NCBI RefSeq assembly: GCF_042664795.1
Contig: NZ_JBHTBN010000006.1
Location: 62,001-126,000 of the forward strand
DNA length: 64,000 nt
Reading direction: 5' to 3'
Source: Jejudonia soesokkakensis
GTDB lineage: Bacteria > Bacteroidota > Bacteroidia > Flavobacteriales > Flavobacteriaceae
The position numbers and the translations under genes are program-made. Below are positions 13,051 to 22,318 of this stretch, in pieces; position 1 is the first letter of the stretch; each line of letters begins with the position of its first letter. The notes beneath the pieces are model-generated. The model was not told the origin of the DNA. It saw nothing but the letters and a program-made list of their open reading frames with translations, and did no database searches.

Positions 13051-15264
13051 TTAATGAGTTAACTTTAAATTGTTGAGTACTGTTTTAAGAAAATCATTAT
13101 TAGAATAGGGTTTTATAATAATATCGTTCATTAAATTAAATGAATTTTCTCCCATCACTTTTTCTTTCTCAACAGCTGTAAGGGCAACTATTGGAATATG
13201 CTTATTAAAGGATCTAATAATTTCAGCAGCTTCAAAACCATTCATTTCTGGCATATTAATATCCATTAAAATAAAATCTAATTTCTCATTTCTTGTAATT
13301 TCTATTGCTTCTTCACCACTCTTAGCAATCAAACAATTAGCCCCATACCTTTCGACAAATTTTTTAGTAACTAATTGATTGATCTTATTATCATCAACCA
13401 CTAAGATGGTAAGGCCTTGAAATGTTGTTTCATCAAATGAAAGCACATCAGAATTTTTATTAGTTCCTTCTTCAATCCCGAAGGATAATGAAAATGACAC
13501 GGTTGTTCCTAATCCTATTTCACTTTCCAATTCTAAGGATGAATTTTGTTGTTCTAATAGTTTTTTTACGATTGGGAGGCCAAGTCCAGCTCCCATAAAG
13601 TTTTGCCTATTTACTGATGGAGAATACGTTTCAAATATGTTTGAGATTGTGTGTTTATCCATACCGCGTCCAGTATCCTTTATTTTAAAACTAATTTCAA
13701 TTTTTTCTGAATTTCTTGAAATTTCATTTAATTGTATCCATATCTTACCATCATTTGTAAATTTTGATGCATTCCCGACCAGATTAATAAGTATTTGAGA
13801 TAATTTTACTTCATCACCTCTAATTATATTAGGAATTGAATTGTCTATAGATACGTCATATACATTAGGATGATCTTCGCTTAGGTATTTAGACGTTTCA
13901 ACCACATTGTAAACCAGAGATCGAATATCAAAATTTGACACTTTGAGTGTGTCTAAGCCGTTATTTTCTAAATGATTAAAATGTAAAATATTATTGACCA
14001 GCGATAAAAGATAGTCTGCAGAAAATTTTAGTGATTTCAGATTTTCTCTTTCAGATTTAAATGTATCTTTTTCCAAAAGCAAATTTGAGATGCCAATGAT
14101 GCCATACATGGGGGTCCTTAACTCATGAGTAATGTTTGAAAATAGTTTATTTCTAGCTTTGTAAAGTCTTTCTGAACGTTCTTTTTCTTCAAGATATTGC
14201 TTATTTTTTAGTAAAAGGTTGGACAATAATCGCCTTCTTTTTATATATGCATACAGCATAAAGCCAAAGAATAATAATAAAATAAACGACGCAATTTTAA
14301 CCCAGAAAAATGTAGTTTCTTGTCTTGCTTGTTCTTCTTTGAGTTCACTCAATAATTTTTCCTCCTGTAATTCGGTTTTAACTTCTTCTAATTTAAATCG
14401 GGTAGTAACGGTTTGAACCGCTTCAATTTTATCTTCTTTATATTTTTCTAATTCAAATTTATCTAGCTGTGCTTGTAAATTAAATGCTTTTCTATAATCA
14501 TTTTGCAATGCAGCATTCTCAACAGCATAATTAAACACATCGATAATTCCGTCTAGGTAATTTATTTTTTCAAAAATTTTTAAACTTGAATTAAAATATT
14601 CTTCTGCTTCTTTATAATTTCCTTGTTGTGTAAGCAAACGCGCTTTGTTTAATGCAGTACTTCCTAAATATCCTTCAAAAATGTTTTTGGTGTCAAGAAA
14701 TTTTTCTGTCTCTTTCACATAGATGGAAGCAAGCTGGGTTTCCTCTAAATCCAAGTATAGTTCAGATATATTTGAATTTAGCAGCAGCAAATTGTTTGTA
14801 CTATTTATTTTTTTAGCAAGGGGTATCGATTTTTTGTAAAGAGCGATTGCTTTTCTCTTAGAGGATTGTTCCTCTCTTAGCGCATAAAAGTTTGCAAAAT
14901 CAATTTCTGAAATCAATTGCCCTATAGTATCATTTTGTTCGATCGATTTTTCTACAGAACGTTTAAAAACTTGTTTTGCATGTAACGAGTCTTCAATTTC
15001 TAAATACGCATTTCCAATAAAACTTGATATTGCTGCATATTTTTTATAATAGTTTTCATTTTCTGATAACTGCAGTGCTAATTCGCCAAACTCAATCGTT
15101 TTGTCATAGTTTCGTTTAAAGAATTGTTGTGTAATAAAGTCTGAAAGGGTGTCAACTCTGTGCTTTGTTAAGGTATCTGCCAAAACACGACTTTCTTCTT
15201 GTGAAAAAGAAAGAGGCATAGCAAGTAAAGCTATCACTACGAGCATGTAATAACGAAGGGGCAT
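13051..15264 (-). CDS. TPR-containing hybrid sensor histidine kinase
   Basis: 737 residues: signal peptide (1-21), periplasmic TPR-like helices (about 40-290), a coiled coil (290-318), one membrane segment (about 319-342), then HisKA with phosphoacceptor His380 in NITHELRTPMYG. HATPase follows, with N-box LVGNASKFTNDGKI, G1 DTGRGMD and G2 GAGLGLPIV. The C-terminal receiver (about 613-735) has DD in ILVVDDNKINQ, phosphoacceptor Asp in FILMDINMPEMNG and Lys in IIIKPYS. It would sense periplasmic or TPR-mediated signals and phosphorelay to its own receiver. No output gene is adjacent. A TATATTTG box ends only four bases before the ATG, so translation may instead begin at Met7. Confidence 0.93.
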   Translation of the reverse strand: MPLRYYMLVVIALLAMPLSFSQEESRVLADTLTKHRVDTLSDFITQQFFKRNYDKTIEFGELALQLSENENYYKKYAAISSFIGNAYLEIEDSLHAKQVFKRSVEKSIEQNDTIGQLISEIDFANFYALREEQSSKRKAIALYKKSIPLAKKINSTNNLLLLNSNISELYLDLEETQLASIYVKETEKFLDTKNIFEGYLGSTALNKARLLTQQGNYKEAEEYFNSSLKIFEKINYLDGIIDVFNYAVENAALQNDYRKAFNLQAQLDKFELEKYKEDKIEAVQTVTTRFKLEEVKTELQEEKLLSELKEEQARQETTFFWVKIASFILLLFFGFMLYAYIKRRRLLSNLLLKNKQYLEEKERSERLYKARNKLFSNITHELRTPMYGIIGISNLLLEKDTFKSERENLKSLKFSADYLLSLVNNILHFNHLENNGLDTLKVSNFDIRSLVYNVVETSKYLSEDHPNVYDVSIDNSIPNIIRGDEVKLSQILINLVGNASKFTNDGKIWIQLNEISRNSEKIEISFKIKDTGRGMDKHTISNIFETYSPSVNRQNFMGAGLGLPIVKKLLEQQNSSLELESEIGLGTTVSFSLSFGIEEGTNKNSDVLSFDETTFQGLTILVVDDNKINQLVTKKFVERYGANCLIAKSGEEAIEITRNEKLDFILMDINMPEMNGFEAAEIIRSFNKHIPIVALTAVEKEKVMGENSFNLMNDIIIKPYSNNDFLKTVLNNLKLTH

Positions 15265-15268
15265 ATAA

Positions 15269-15276
15269 CAAATATA
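15269..15276 (-). promoter_or_regulatory. TAnnTTTG -7 box of the histidine kinase gene
   Basis: TATATTTG on the minus strand, a perfect match to the Bacteroidota -7 element, with only TTAT between it and the annotated ATG. Transcription would start at or inside the first codons. Confidence 0.55.
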
Positions 15277-15395
15277 CTAGGTTCAACTAACACTTTTACG
15301 ATTAAAAGTATCTTTTTACGGTCAAAAAACCAAAATATTGGTTAAAAATAATTATAATGTAGGACTATACTTACAATAATTGATGCTTTATGTTA

Positions 15396-16040
15396 TTACT
15401 TTATTTTTGGCTTAGAAACTATAGTTAGGAATACACCAAATCCTACTGTTATAGTCCACGCCGCCCAATGTTCAATAGGGTGAATGATGCAATGTATAAT
15501 TTCTGAAAGTAACAAAACTGGATTGTTAAGTAAGTCCCACGAATTAAATCGTAGCACTCTGCCTAAATAGATTCCAAAACCACATAGAAAAGGAGTTATA
15601 ATGAAGAGAAAAGTTACTATTCTTTCTGAAAGAAATTTGGAAACGAGTTCTTTCATATCTCGAACCGTCATAAAGTAACAATATAGTCCGCTAAGCGCAA
15701 ATAAACCAATAACAAGAATATCTAGAAGTATAAGAAGTCCTTCACTTAACTGAAGGTGGATAAGGTCTGTGACAATGTAAGGTGCATTAGGCAAAAACAG
15801 CAACCAGATAAAAAACCAAAAACCGAGTTTCCCTCCTGAAAGCTTTGTGGTGTTTTTTAAATAAAATGTAATAGCAAACGGAATGAATGCTAAAAATAAA
15901 TTCCAGACCAAAAATAACAAAAAGAATGAGTGCGTCAATTTAAGGCGTATCATGAGTAAAAAAAGGCTAAGCGTTGTTATACCTAGAATTGTAAAAAGGG
16001 TTTTAAAATGATTGAAAACCAACGTTTTTATGTGTGTCAT
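15396..16040 (-). CDS. DUF1361 integral membrane protein
   Basis: A 214-residue inner-membrane protein with about six hydrophobic segments (near 15-35, 38-58, 72-90, 100-122, 137-160, 190-208). The motif LLFLPNAPYIVTDLIHL near residue 80 is the hallmark of DUF1361. No biochemical role is known for the family. The start ATG overlaps the end of the DUF2809 gene by four bases, so the two membrane proteins are probably co-translated. It is the distal gene of a run from 17850 down to 15396. Confidence 0.85.
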   Translation of the reverse strand: MTHIKTLVFNHFKTLFTILGITTLSLFLLMIRLKLTHSFFLLFLVWNLFLAFIPFAITFYLKNTTKLSGGKLGFWFFIWLLFLPNAPYIVTDLIHLQLSEGLLILLDILVIGLFALSGLYCYFMTVRDMKELVSKFLSERIVTFLFIITPFLCGFGIYLGRVLRFNSWDLLNNPVLLLSEIIHCIIHPIEHWAAWTITVGFGVFLTIVSKPKIK

Positions 16041-16387
16041 TTTTTAAAATTTTCTATAGTAAACACTCCTATACCGCCAATGAAGTAAGCAAGCAGGTCC
16101 TTTGGGTCAAAAGTGGTTCCTATAATGATGTTTATTATGTTGTTGTTGATTTCTAAAGTTTCAGAAATTGGAAATAGTTGTAAAAATTCTATGCTAAAGG
16201 CTATCAATAGTACAATTACTAGCGTTTTTAAGGTCGAAAACTTTGTGAGAAGTTTCAGAAAATAATAGAGTAATGGGATCACAAGAACATCACCTATAAA
16301 ACCTCTCACAAATTTGTGAAAATGAAAGAGGGCGATGGCAATTTCAGCAATGAGTAGTAGAACAAATAGGATGAGGTTTCTTTTCAA
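16037..16387 (-). CDS. DUF2809 membrane protein
   Basis: 116 residues with three or four membrane segments (about 5-22, 27-47, 54-72, 97-111). FVRGFIGDVLVIPLLYY and the later IEFLQLF / DPKDLLAYFIGG blocks match the DUF2809 family as I know it. The start is TTG at 16387 because no ATG lies nearby in frame. It is three bases after the Coq4-like gene and overlaps DUF1361 by four. The function is unknown. Confidence 0.8.
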   Translation of the reverse strand: MKRNLILFVLLLIAEIAIALFHFHKFVRGFIGDVLVIPLLYYFLKLLTKFSTLKTLVIVLLIAFSIEFLQLFPISETLEINNNIINIIIGTTFDPKDLLAYFIGGIGVFTIENFKK

Positions 16388-16390
16388 GGG

Positions 16391-16906
16391 TTAAATTTTA
16401 TGGGTTGAATATTGATGTTGAATTTTTTGTAATTGTTCTGAAAGCGCAACTGAAAAAATAGACTTTCGAAAATTGCCGTAATCCCACGAAAGCACCTTTT
16501 TATACTCGTAATGATGAAAAGAGTTGCTTGCTTTCCCAATGCTGAAAGCTTTACGGTAGTACGAAAGATAGTCGGGTAGCAGTAGCGTTCCTAAGAGGAG
16601 TACCCCTAGCAAATACGGAGTGCGTTTCCCATTTCCGAAGCAGAGATATTGTAATGCAATTTCATCTTCTACAGAGGTGCTAAAACCCGTGAGTAAATGA
16701 TAAGCATCGTGTCGTTCTACTTTAGGGATTAACTCAAATCCTTGGGAATCAAGAAACTTTCCTAGGGCATATCCAACTGTATTTTTTGGCATTTGTAATA
16801 GCTGCTGCCTAGAAATATTCCACGGACGCTTTCTTTTAAAACGTAGGTAGAATTTTTGGGTGATCTCAAAAAGCCACTGAATAAATTGTTTGCGTTGCTG
16901 TGTCAT
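16391..16906 (-). CDS. Coq4-like protein
   Basis: A 171-residue protein with the Coq4 signature HDxxHx11E: HDAYH, then eleven residues to Glu (residues about 66-82), the Zn/Fe-binding motif of the ubiquinone-biosynthesis protein. Surrounding features agree: a GTxGYALGKFLD-like segment just before it and a hydrophobic helix (YLLGVLLLGTLLLPDYL) after it, as in Coq4. In quinone biosynthesis Coq4 acts in C1 decarboxylation and hydroxylation of the ring. Flavobacteria generally use menaquinone, so the real substrate here is uncertain. It lies between the winged-helix regulator and DUF2809 genes, all in one direction. Confidence 0.75.
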   Translation of the reverse strand: MTQQRKQFIQWLFEITQKFYLRFKRKRPWNISRQQLLQMPKNTVGYALGKFLDSQGFELIPKVERHDAYHLLTGFSTSVEDEIALQYLCFGNGKRTPYLLGVLLLGTLLLPDYLSYYRKAFSIGKASNSFHHYEYKKVLSWDYGNFRKSIFSVALSEQLQKIQHQYSTHKI

Positions 16907-16948
16907 AAAGTACTTTGTATTTCAAAGTGTATTAATAAAAAAATAGTT

Positions 16949-17242
16949 TTATTTTTTTCGTATTAAATTTTCTAATGCTTCAATATGTCTTTTAAATGCT
17001 GCTCTCCCTAGTTTTGTAGCACTATAGCTGGTATTAGGTTTTCGGTCTATGAATTTTTTTTCGACCAAAATGTATTCTTCTTTTTCTAATGCTTTGATAT
17101 GACTGGCCAGGTTTCCATCGGTAACATCCAATAACTCTTTCAGTCTTGTAAAATCTGCATCGTCGTTGACCATAAGGATTGACATGATTCCAAGGCGTAT
17201 GCGATGGTCAAATAGTTTATTTATGTTATCAATAATTCCCAC
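16949..17242 (-). CDS. winged-helix transcriptional regulator
   Basis: 97 residues starting at GTG 17242, which shares one base with the TAG stop of the upstream gene (TAGTG), a coupled start. The whole protein is a MarR/ArsR-like winged helix of the HTH_34 kind: helices INKLFDHRIRLGIMSILM and FTRLKELLDVT, recognition helix DGNLASHIKALEKEEYI and wing VEKKFIDRKPNTSYSATKLGRAAFKRHIEAL. A longer reading through the preceding gene's end is rejected. Such regulator/membrane-protein pairs are common in flavobacteria and may control their own expression. Confidence 0.85.
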   Translation of the reverse strand: MGIIDNINKLFDHRIRLGIMSILMVNDDADFTRLKELLDVTDGNLASHIKALEKEEYILVEKKFIDRKPNTSYSATKLGRAAFKRHIEALENLIRKK

Positions 17243-17850
17243 TACTGTTTCTTTTCCTGTACATAGATAAGACTTCCGTAGATAATATGCATCACACCGA
17301 AGCCTAAATTCCAAAGCCAGAATCCGTATCCTGGAAACAACGCACAAATAAGTCCTAAAATGATTTCAGTAACTCCTAAATAGCGAACATTACTAATGGT
17401 ATATTTTGAAGCATTGATAAGAGCGAGGCCATAAAAAATAAGCATTAACGCACCGGTTTGTCCGTATTTCTGCTGATTAAGAATGATAAGTATATAGATA
17501 CCTCCTGCCACTAATGGAATTAAAAAGTTTAATATCAATCTTCGGGAAGCTGTATCCCATACTTTTTCTCCATTCTTTTTTGCCTTTTTTGTTGTCAAGT
17601 ATATGGCTGTGATAATACTAAAGAAAGCGATGAGAAATAAATCCAATAAGATTAAACGAAACACGTATCCGTCAAGAATTAGATATTCTTGGCCAGAATT
17701 GGCTACCAACCAATACGCGACAGCACCTCCAATCAACGCGTAAATTCCCGCCATAATGCCAGATAGGCCGCTAAGCGAGATAAAACGGGAAGAGCGACTC
17801 ATCAAATTTTTGATTTCGCTAATGTCTTTTAAATATTCTTTTTCGCTCAT
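17242..17850 (-). CDS. integral membrane protein paired with a winged-helix regulator
   Basis: 202 residues with six predicted membrane helices (about 25-48, 58-85, 105-125, 132-148, 155-172, 176-195). The soluble N-terminus (MSEKEYLKDISEIKNLMSRSSRF) resembles the cytoplasmic start of many small flavobacterial membrane proteins encoded with an HTH gene. No transport or enzymatic motif is visible. It is translationally coupled to the downstream regulator, so it may anchor or modulate it. It is the first gene of the 17850-15396 run. Confidence 0.75.
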   Translation of the reverse strand: MSEKEYLKDISEIKNLMSRSSRFISLSGLSGIMAGIYALIGGAVAYWLVANSGQEYLILDGYVFRLILLDLFLIAFFSIITAIYLTTKKAKKNGEKVWDTASRRLILNFLIPLVAGGIYILIILNQQKYGQTGALMLIFYGLALINASKYTISNVRYLGVTEIILGLICALFPGYGFWLWNLGFGVMHIIYGSLIYVQEKKQ

Positions 17851-17930
17851 AATAAAAGTACTTTGAAAAACAAAGTAAGCTTATTTAAGTGAGAAATAAA
17901 ATAGGAACGTGTTAATTTTTTTTTAAATAA

Positions 17931-20204
17931 TCAATGATTATGGTTCGAAGTATGTACCATTTTATTGAAGTAAAAAGGGGTCAGTTTTAAAACTTCATAG
18001 GTGATTTCACCTTCTGTAATATTTAAAAGTAGATTTTCTTTAAGTTCGATAGCACCATAGGATACATAATTTTTACTACCATTTGGCCATTTTATAGCTA
18101 TATTTTTTATTTGAGTTGCATCTCCAAGACCAATTTCTGCTTGTAAACTATTTGACCCAAAACTTCCTCCTGAACTTACAGTATTGTAGATATCTCTAGT
18201 TGTTCCGTTTATAGAAACTATTGTTAATTTTATTTTTGCTCCAATAGCAGATCGATTTGATGTTGTTCCTTTTAAACGTAATGTTATTGATTTGTTTCTA
18301 TTGCCTGGATTTTCAAACAGTGCATTCTGAAATATATCTCCTGAAACACTCCCACCCATCACAGTGTATATATCTTGATCACCATCATTATCTAAATCTG
18401 CAAATGCTACACCATGACCTTTCTGTATGTGACCAAAATTCCCTGCATAGGTGATATCCTGAAAGATTTTTCCATCTGCATTCCTAAACATTCTATTGGG
18501 CACGATAGAACGAAAATCTGGAGCCCCCGTTCCTAAATAAAAATCTAGGTTTCCATCATTATCAATATCACCATAATTACAACCCATGGTTGGTAAAACG
18601 TGATCTAGGCTTACTTGTTTAGTTACATTGCTATACGTGCCATCTTTATTATTTTTATACATCCTTGGAAAATCTGATTGAACAGGTTTATTAAGATAAT
18701 CTCTTGCTACTTGACCACCTTGGTCTCTGAACATTTCTGTATCATAACTTGAAACGAATAAATCATCCCAGCCGTCATTATCGAAATCAAAAAACCATGT
18801 CGGAAAGCTCTGAATTGGTTCTTCAACATTTGCGGCTGAAGCAATCTCTTCAAATTGCCATTGCCCTTTAATTAAACCATTATTAAGGTACAGAAGGTTT
18901 TCATCATCTAAAATTGAAATATATAAATCTGGAAGTCCGTCGTTATTTATATCTCCTGTAGACACACCCTTTACATATTTTGTAATATTTAAACCTAATT
19001 GTGGTGCAATATCTGTAAAAGTTCCATTTTTGTTATTTAAAAATAATTGTGAAGAATTTTTTTCTTGAGGCGTATGGGTTTCATTTCCTACAAATAAATC
19101 AAGCCACCCATCTACATTAAAATCAAACCAAACTGCAGCTTGTGTTGGAGATTCTGTGTATAAGTTGGAAGATATAGTAACATCTGTAAAGGTTCCATTC
19201 CCATTATTTTTTAATAAAGAGTTAGGTAATTGCCCAAGCATTTTATATCCACTCCAGGCTCCTCTAATTATATACAGGTCAAGAAACCCATCATTGTTAT
19301 AGTCTGCCTGAATTACATTTAGACCTCCTGTAACGTCTTCAAGACCACTTTCAACTGTTTTATCTTTAAAATTTCCTGCTCCATCATTTTCAAAATAATG
19401 TGTATCTCCTTTTAAATCCCAGGATGTCGCAATAATATCAATATAGCCATCATTATTAAAATCATCTGTTACTGCGCCCCCAGCTAAATTATTAACATCT
19501 ACTCCTAAATTCATTGAAATATTTTCAAAAAGATCTATACCTTCATATTCGGGAGTAAAAACGCTGGGATCAATAAGTAAATTTTTAGGAACACCCTCTG
19601 GATATTCTCCAAGAGTCATATACGCTAGATTTAACAACCATTTACTTTGATAATCTTCTGGAAATACTTCTAAAATATTTTTATATATGTTAATTGCATT
19701 TTCTGAACCCGATTTATTGATATGTACTCCTTTTCCTTTAATAGGAAATAAACACGATTCTGTTGAATGATTTTCGATACAGTTAGTCTGTTCGCCAAGC
19801 CTCATATATGCAATAGCTAAAAAGTCATGTAATGTTTTGGTATTGGAATTAATTTTTTTATTCTGAGGCAATAGTTCTAATATCTCTTCTAACACATTTA
19901 TTGCTTCTTGAGTTTTCCCAGCCTGTAATAAAACTTGTCCATACTCTACATATAATGTTGGAGATAGCTTGTTTATGGCTTTTGATTGATTGACTTCAGC
20001 TTCAATTAGCTTTAGTTTTTCAGAAATTTCATACGGATGGTGCCTAAAATTTACTGAACTAATAATTCTTTTAATACTATCATTAATTTGAAGCGTTTCT
20101 TTTAAATAAGATTGTGATAATTCTGGTGAAGGTTCTGAAGTATTCTTACCTTCCTTACAGGCGAGCGTAGAGATTAATAAAATAAAAAAAGCTATATTTC
20201 TCAT
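17931..20204 (-). CDS. FG-GAP/VCBS and UnbV-domain lipoprotein with TPR start
   Basis: 757 residues. MRNIAFFILLISTLAC gives a lipobox cysteine. Residues about 60-215 form TPR-like helices. From about 225 to 640, seven FG-GAP/VCBS calcium-binding blades follow, each with a DxNxDGxxD core (DFNNDGYID, DYNNDGFLD, DFNVDGWLD, DINNDGLPD, DFDNDGWDD, DIDNDGNLD, DLDNDGDQD). The C-terminus (about 655-735) is an ASPIC/UnbV domain (RSAIGAKIKL and IKWPNGS). The CRTAC1-like beta-propeller should lie on the cell surface, perhaps in polymer binding or adhesion. It is monocistronic. TPR plus propeller plus UnbV is usual in Bacteroidota, but the role is unproven. Confidence 0.88.
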   Translation of the reverse strand: MRNIAFFILLISTLACKEGKNTSEPSPELSQSYLKETLQINDSIKRIISSVNFRHHPYEISEKLKLIEAEVNQSKAINKLSPTLYVEYGQVLLQAGKTQEAINVLEEILELLPQNKKINSNTKTLHDFLAIAYMRLGEQTNCIENHSTESCLFPIKGKGVHINKSGSENAINIYKNILEVFPEDYQSKWLLNLAYMTLGEYPEGVPKNLLIDPSVFTPEYEGIDLFENISMNLGVDVNNLAGGAVTDDFNNDGYIDIIATSWDLKGDTHYFENDGAGNFKDKTVESGLEDVTGGLNVIQADYNNDGFLDLYIIRGAWSGYKMLGQLPNSLLKNNGNGTFTDVTISSNLYTESPTQAAVWFDFNVDGWLDLFVGNETHTPQEKNSSQLFLNNKNGTFTDIAPQLGLNITKYVKGVSTGDINNDGLPDLYISILDDENLLYLNNGLIKGQWQFEEIASAANVEEPIQSFPTWFFDFDNDGWDDLFVSSYDTEMFRDQGGQVARDYLNKPVQSDFPRMYKNNKDGTYSNVTKQVSLDHVLPTMGCNYGDIDNDGNLDFYLGTGAPDFRSIVPNRMFRNADGKIFQDITYAGNFGHIQKGHGVAFADLDNDGDQDIYTVMGGSVSGDIFQNALFENPGNRNKSITLRLKGTTSNRSAIGAKIKLTIVSINGTTRDIYNTVSSGGSFGSNSLQAEIGLGDATQIKNIAIKWPNGSKNYVSYGAIELKENLLLNITEGEITYEVLKLTPFYFNKMVHTSNHNH

Positions 20205-20285
20205 TATTTTCTAATTATTTCTTTTTACAAAGAAACAGGCAAAAGTTTGTTTATAAAAGTTTATTGGAAATTTAATTTTTAATCA

Positions 20286-20648
20286 ATGAAACCTGCGGAA
20301 GAATATATTCTTAAACAACCAGAGCCTTTTAAATCGATGTTATTGGAAGTTCAAGTAATTATTGAATCGACGCTTCCAGATCCTGAGTTACTTTATAAAT
20401 GGAGCTTACCTATTTATTATAGTAAGGGTTGTCCCATTTGTTATCTCAATGTGACTAAAGGATATTTGGATGTCTGCTTCTGGGCACGAAAAAATTTTAA
20501 TATCCACATGGACCTACTTATATCTGAAAACCGAAAATTTGTAAAATCATTACGGTATTACAAACCCGAGGATATCGATGCACAGATACTTATTGAGTGT
20601 CTTGAAGAAGCCAATAGAACTAAAACCAAGGGTTTTACAGCTGGTTGA
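20286..20648 (+). CDS. DUF1801 domain protein
   Basis: 120 residues. It has the DUF1801 (YdhG-like) pattern: PEPFKSMLLEVQVIIESTLPDPEL, the KWSLPIYY strand, CYLNVTKGYLDVCFW and a C-terminal FVKSLRYYKPEDIDAQ helix. The family is a small cytoplasmic fold of unknown activity. Its 3' end overlaps the convergent kdsA gene by 14 bases. No operon partner. Confidence 0.88.
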   Translation: MKPAEEYILKQPEPFKSMLLEVQVIIESTLPDPELLYKWSLPIYYSKGCPICYLNVTKGYLDVCFWARKNFNIHMDLLISENRKFVKSLRYYKPEDIDAQILIECLEEANRTKTKGFTAG

Positions 20649-21453
20649 TTGTTTTTCGAATAGCAACTAAATCTGTTAATAGTTTTTCAAGCTTGCTTAA
20701 ATCGAGCATATTGGCGCCATCGCTTTTTGCATTGGCTGGATCGAAGTGAGTTTCAATAAATAACCCATCGGCTCCCGCAGCAATTCCCGCACGTGCAATG
20801 GTGCTTATCATTTCTGGACGACCTCCAGTAACTCCAACTGTTTGGTTGGGTTGTTGTAAACTATGGGTTACGTCCAGAACGACTGGCGCATATTCTTTCA
20901 TGGTTGGAATCCCTCTAAAATCAACAATCATATCCTGATATCCAAACATGGTTCCACGGTCTGTGATCATTACCTGATCATTGTTACAATCTGTTACTTT
21001 AGTTACGGCGTGCTTCATACTTTCAGGACTCATAAATTGTCCTTTTTTAAGGTTTACCACTTTGCCTGTTTGGGCTGCAGCAACTACTAAATCTGTTTGA
21101 CGTACTAAAAAAGCGGGTATCTGCAAAATGTCTACATATTCTGCCGCTAAGGCAGCATCACTTACTTCATGTATATCTGTAACCGTAGGTACATGAAACG
21201 TTTCAGAAACTTTCCGAAGAATTTTTAACGCCTTTTCATCTCCAATTCCAGTAAAACTATCAATCCTACTTCGATTCGCTTTTTTAAAGCTTCCTTTAAA
21301 TACATAAGGAATCTTTAGCGTGTCTGTTATTTTAATAACTTTTTCAGCAATACGCATTGCCATCTCTTCTCCTTCTATGGCACAGGGTCCTGCTAGTAAA
21401 AAAAAAGTATTAGAATCTGTATATTTTAATTGTGGAACTTTATGAAATTGCAT
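20635..21453 (-). CDS. kdsA: 3-deoxy-8-phosphooctulonate (KDO-8-P) synthase
   Basis: 272 residues. The ATG at 21453 is chosen over an in-frame TTG five codons earlier. The enzyme condenses arabinose 5-phosphate with phosphoenolpyruvate to KDO-8-P for LPS core synthesis. The typical blocks are present: LLAGPCAIEG, VFKGSFKKANRSRIDSFTG, DIHEVSDAALAAEYVDILQIPAFL, KKGQFMSPESMKHAVTK, ITDRGTMFGYQDMIVDFRG, DVTHSLQQPN and GLFIETHFDPANAKSDG. The asparagine in the FKGSFKKAN block fits the metal-independent class, although the usual cysteine/asparagine discriminator was not mapped by alignment. Convergent with DUF1801. Confidence 0.96.
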   Translation of the reverse strand: MQFHKVPQLKYTDSNTFFLLAGPCAIEGEEMAMRIAEKVIKITDTLKIPYVFKGSFKKANRSRIDSFTGIGDEKALKILRKVSETFHVPTVTDIHEVSDAALAAEYVDILQIPAFLVRQTDLVVAAAQTGKVVNLKKGQFMSPESMKHAVTKVTDCNNDQVMITDRGTMFGYQDMIVDFRGIPTMKEYAPVVLDVTHSLQQPNQTVGVTGGRPEMISTIARAGIAAGADGLFIETHFDPANAKSDGANMLDLSKLEKLLTDLVAIRKTINQL

Positions 21454-21579
21454 GGTATTTTTTTTCAAAAATAAGGATAATGGAAAACCAAAGCCTGCTT
21501 TTTTTCGTAATTAAAATTGATTTGTAGGAAAAAACCTATATATTTATCAGTATCAATCAACTAAATAACTTAACTTAAG

Positions 21580-22311
21580 ATGGGGACTCGAGTTACAAGA
21601 AATGTATTTTCATTATTAAACATAGCAATACTTTTAATCATAATCAATGTAGTAGTTATCTACGCATTAGATATCATATTTAGTAGATGGATTCGCGTCA
21701 TCTCAATGCTTATATTTTTAACGCTATTATTATTTAAAAGGAATTTTACAAATAATTTTATCTCTATTGCGCTTTTTTTCTTGTTGTTACGAGATATTTG
21801 TATCATAAATTATGAAGTTCCAATTTTTAGAACCATTTCATTTTTTGGAACGATTGGGGCCTATTTAGTGATTACCTATTTTATTCTACGAAGACTTAAA
21901 TTATTTGTGTTTAGCCCCAAAATTATTCTTTTTACGATTGGGCTTGTTGCGTTAAATATTTTTAATGTGTACTATCTTTCAGATATTGTCATACCCGTAT
22001 TGGATAATAGCCTTCAACTTATTCTGTTCTTTTTACAAAGTGCGATCATCTTATTTATGGCACTTTTTGCCTATACCTATTTTGAAACCTACTCTGGTAA
22101 ACGCCCGTTGTTTTATCTGTATTTTGTTTTTGCCTTTATTCTTTCAGATCTTGCTGGACTGGCAGCTTACTTTTTTGGCCTTGAAGAAGCCTATTACTTT
22201 GAACGAATTTTCTATTTAGCAGGTGTTGGCTTGCTAGTGTACTTTGTAGCAAACTTTGCTCAGGTAGAGGAACATCCTTCAGAATTGGTCACAGAAAAAA
22301 TTCTTTTATAG
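21580..22311 (+). CDS. multi-pass membrane protein of unknown function
   Basis: 243 residues, mostly hydrophobic, with about eight membrane helices evenly spread (from near 13-33 to near 213-232). There are no polar catalytic residues in a recognisable pattern. The spacing of helices and small size recall YhhN-like lysoplasmalogenases, but the family's conserved acidic residues were not found, so I make no such call. It stands alone between kdsA (divergent) and typA. An inverted repeat at 22319-22352 lies directly after its stop. Confidence 0.7.
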   Translation: MGTRVTRNVFSLLNIAILLIIINVVVIYALDIIFSRWIRVISMLIFLTLLLFKRNFTNNFISIALFFLLLRDICIINYEVPIFRTISFFGTIGAYLVITYFILRRLKLFVFSPKIILFTIGLVALNIFNVYYLSDIVIPVLDNSLQLILFFLQSAIILFMALFAYTYFETYSGKRPLFYLYFVFAFILSDLAGLAAYFFGLEEAYYFERIFYLAGVGLLVYFVANFAQVEEHPSELVTEKILL

Positions 22312-22318
22312 GAACATT

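Noticed and set aside
17931..20204. CRISPR-like periodicity
   Set aside because: The repeating DNA encodes FG-GAP blades of one protein with variable spacing. No CRISPR repeats or cas genes occur anywhere in the window.
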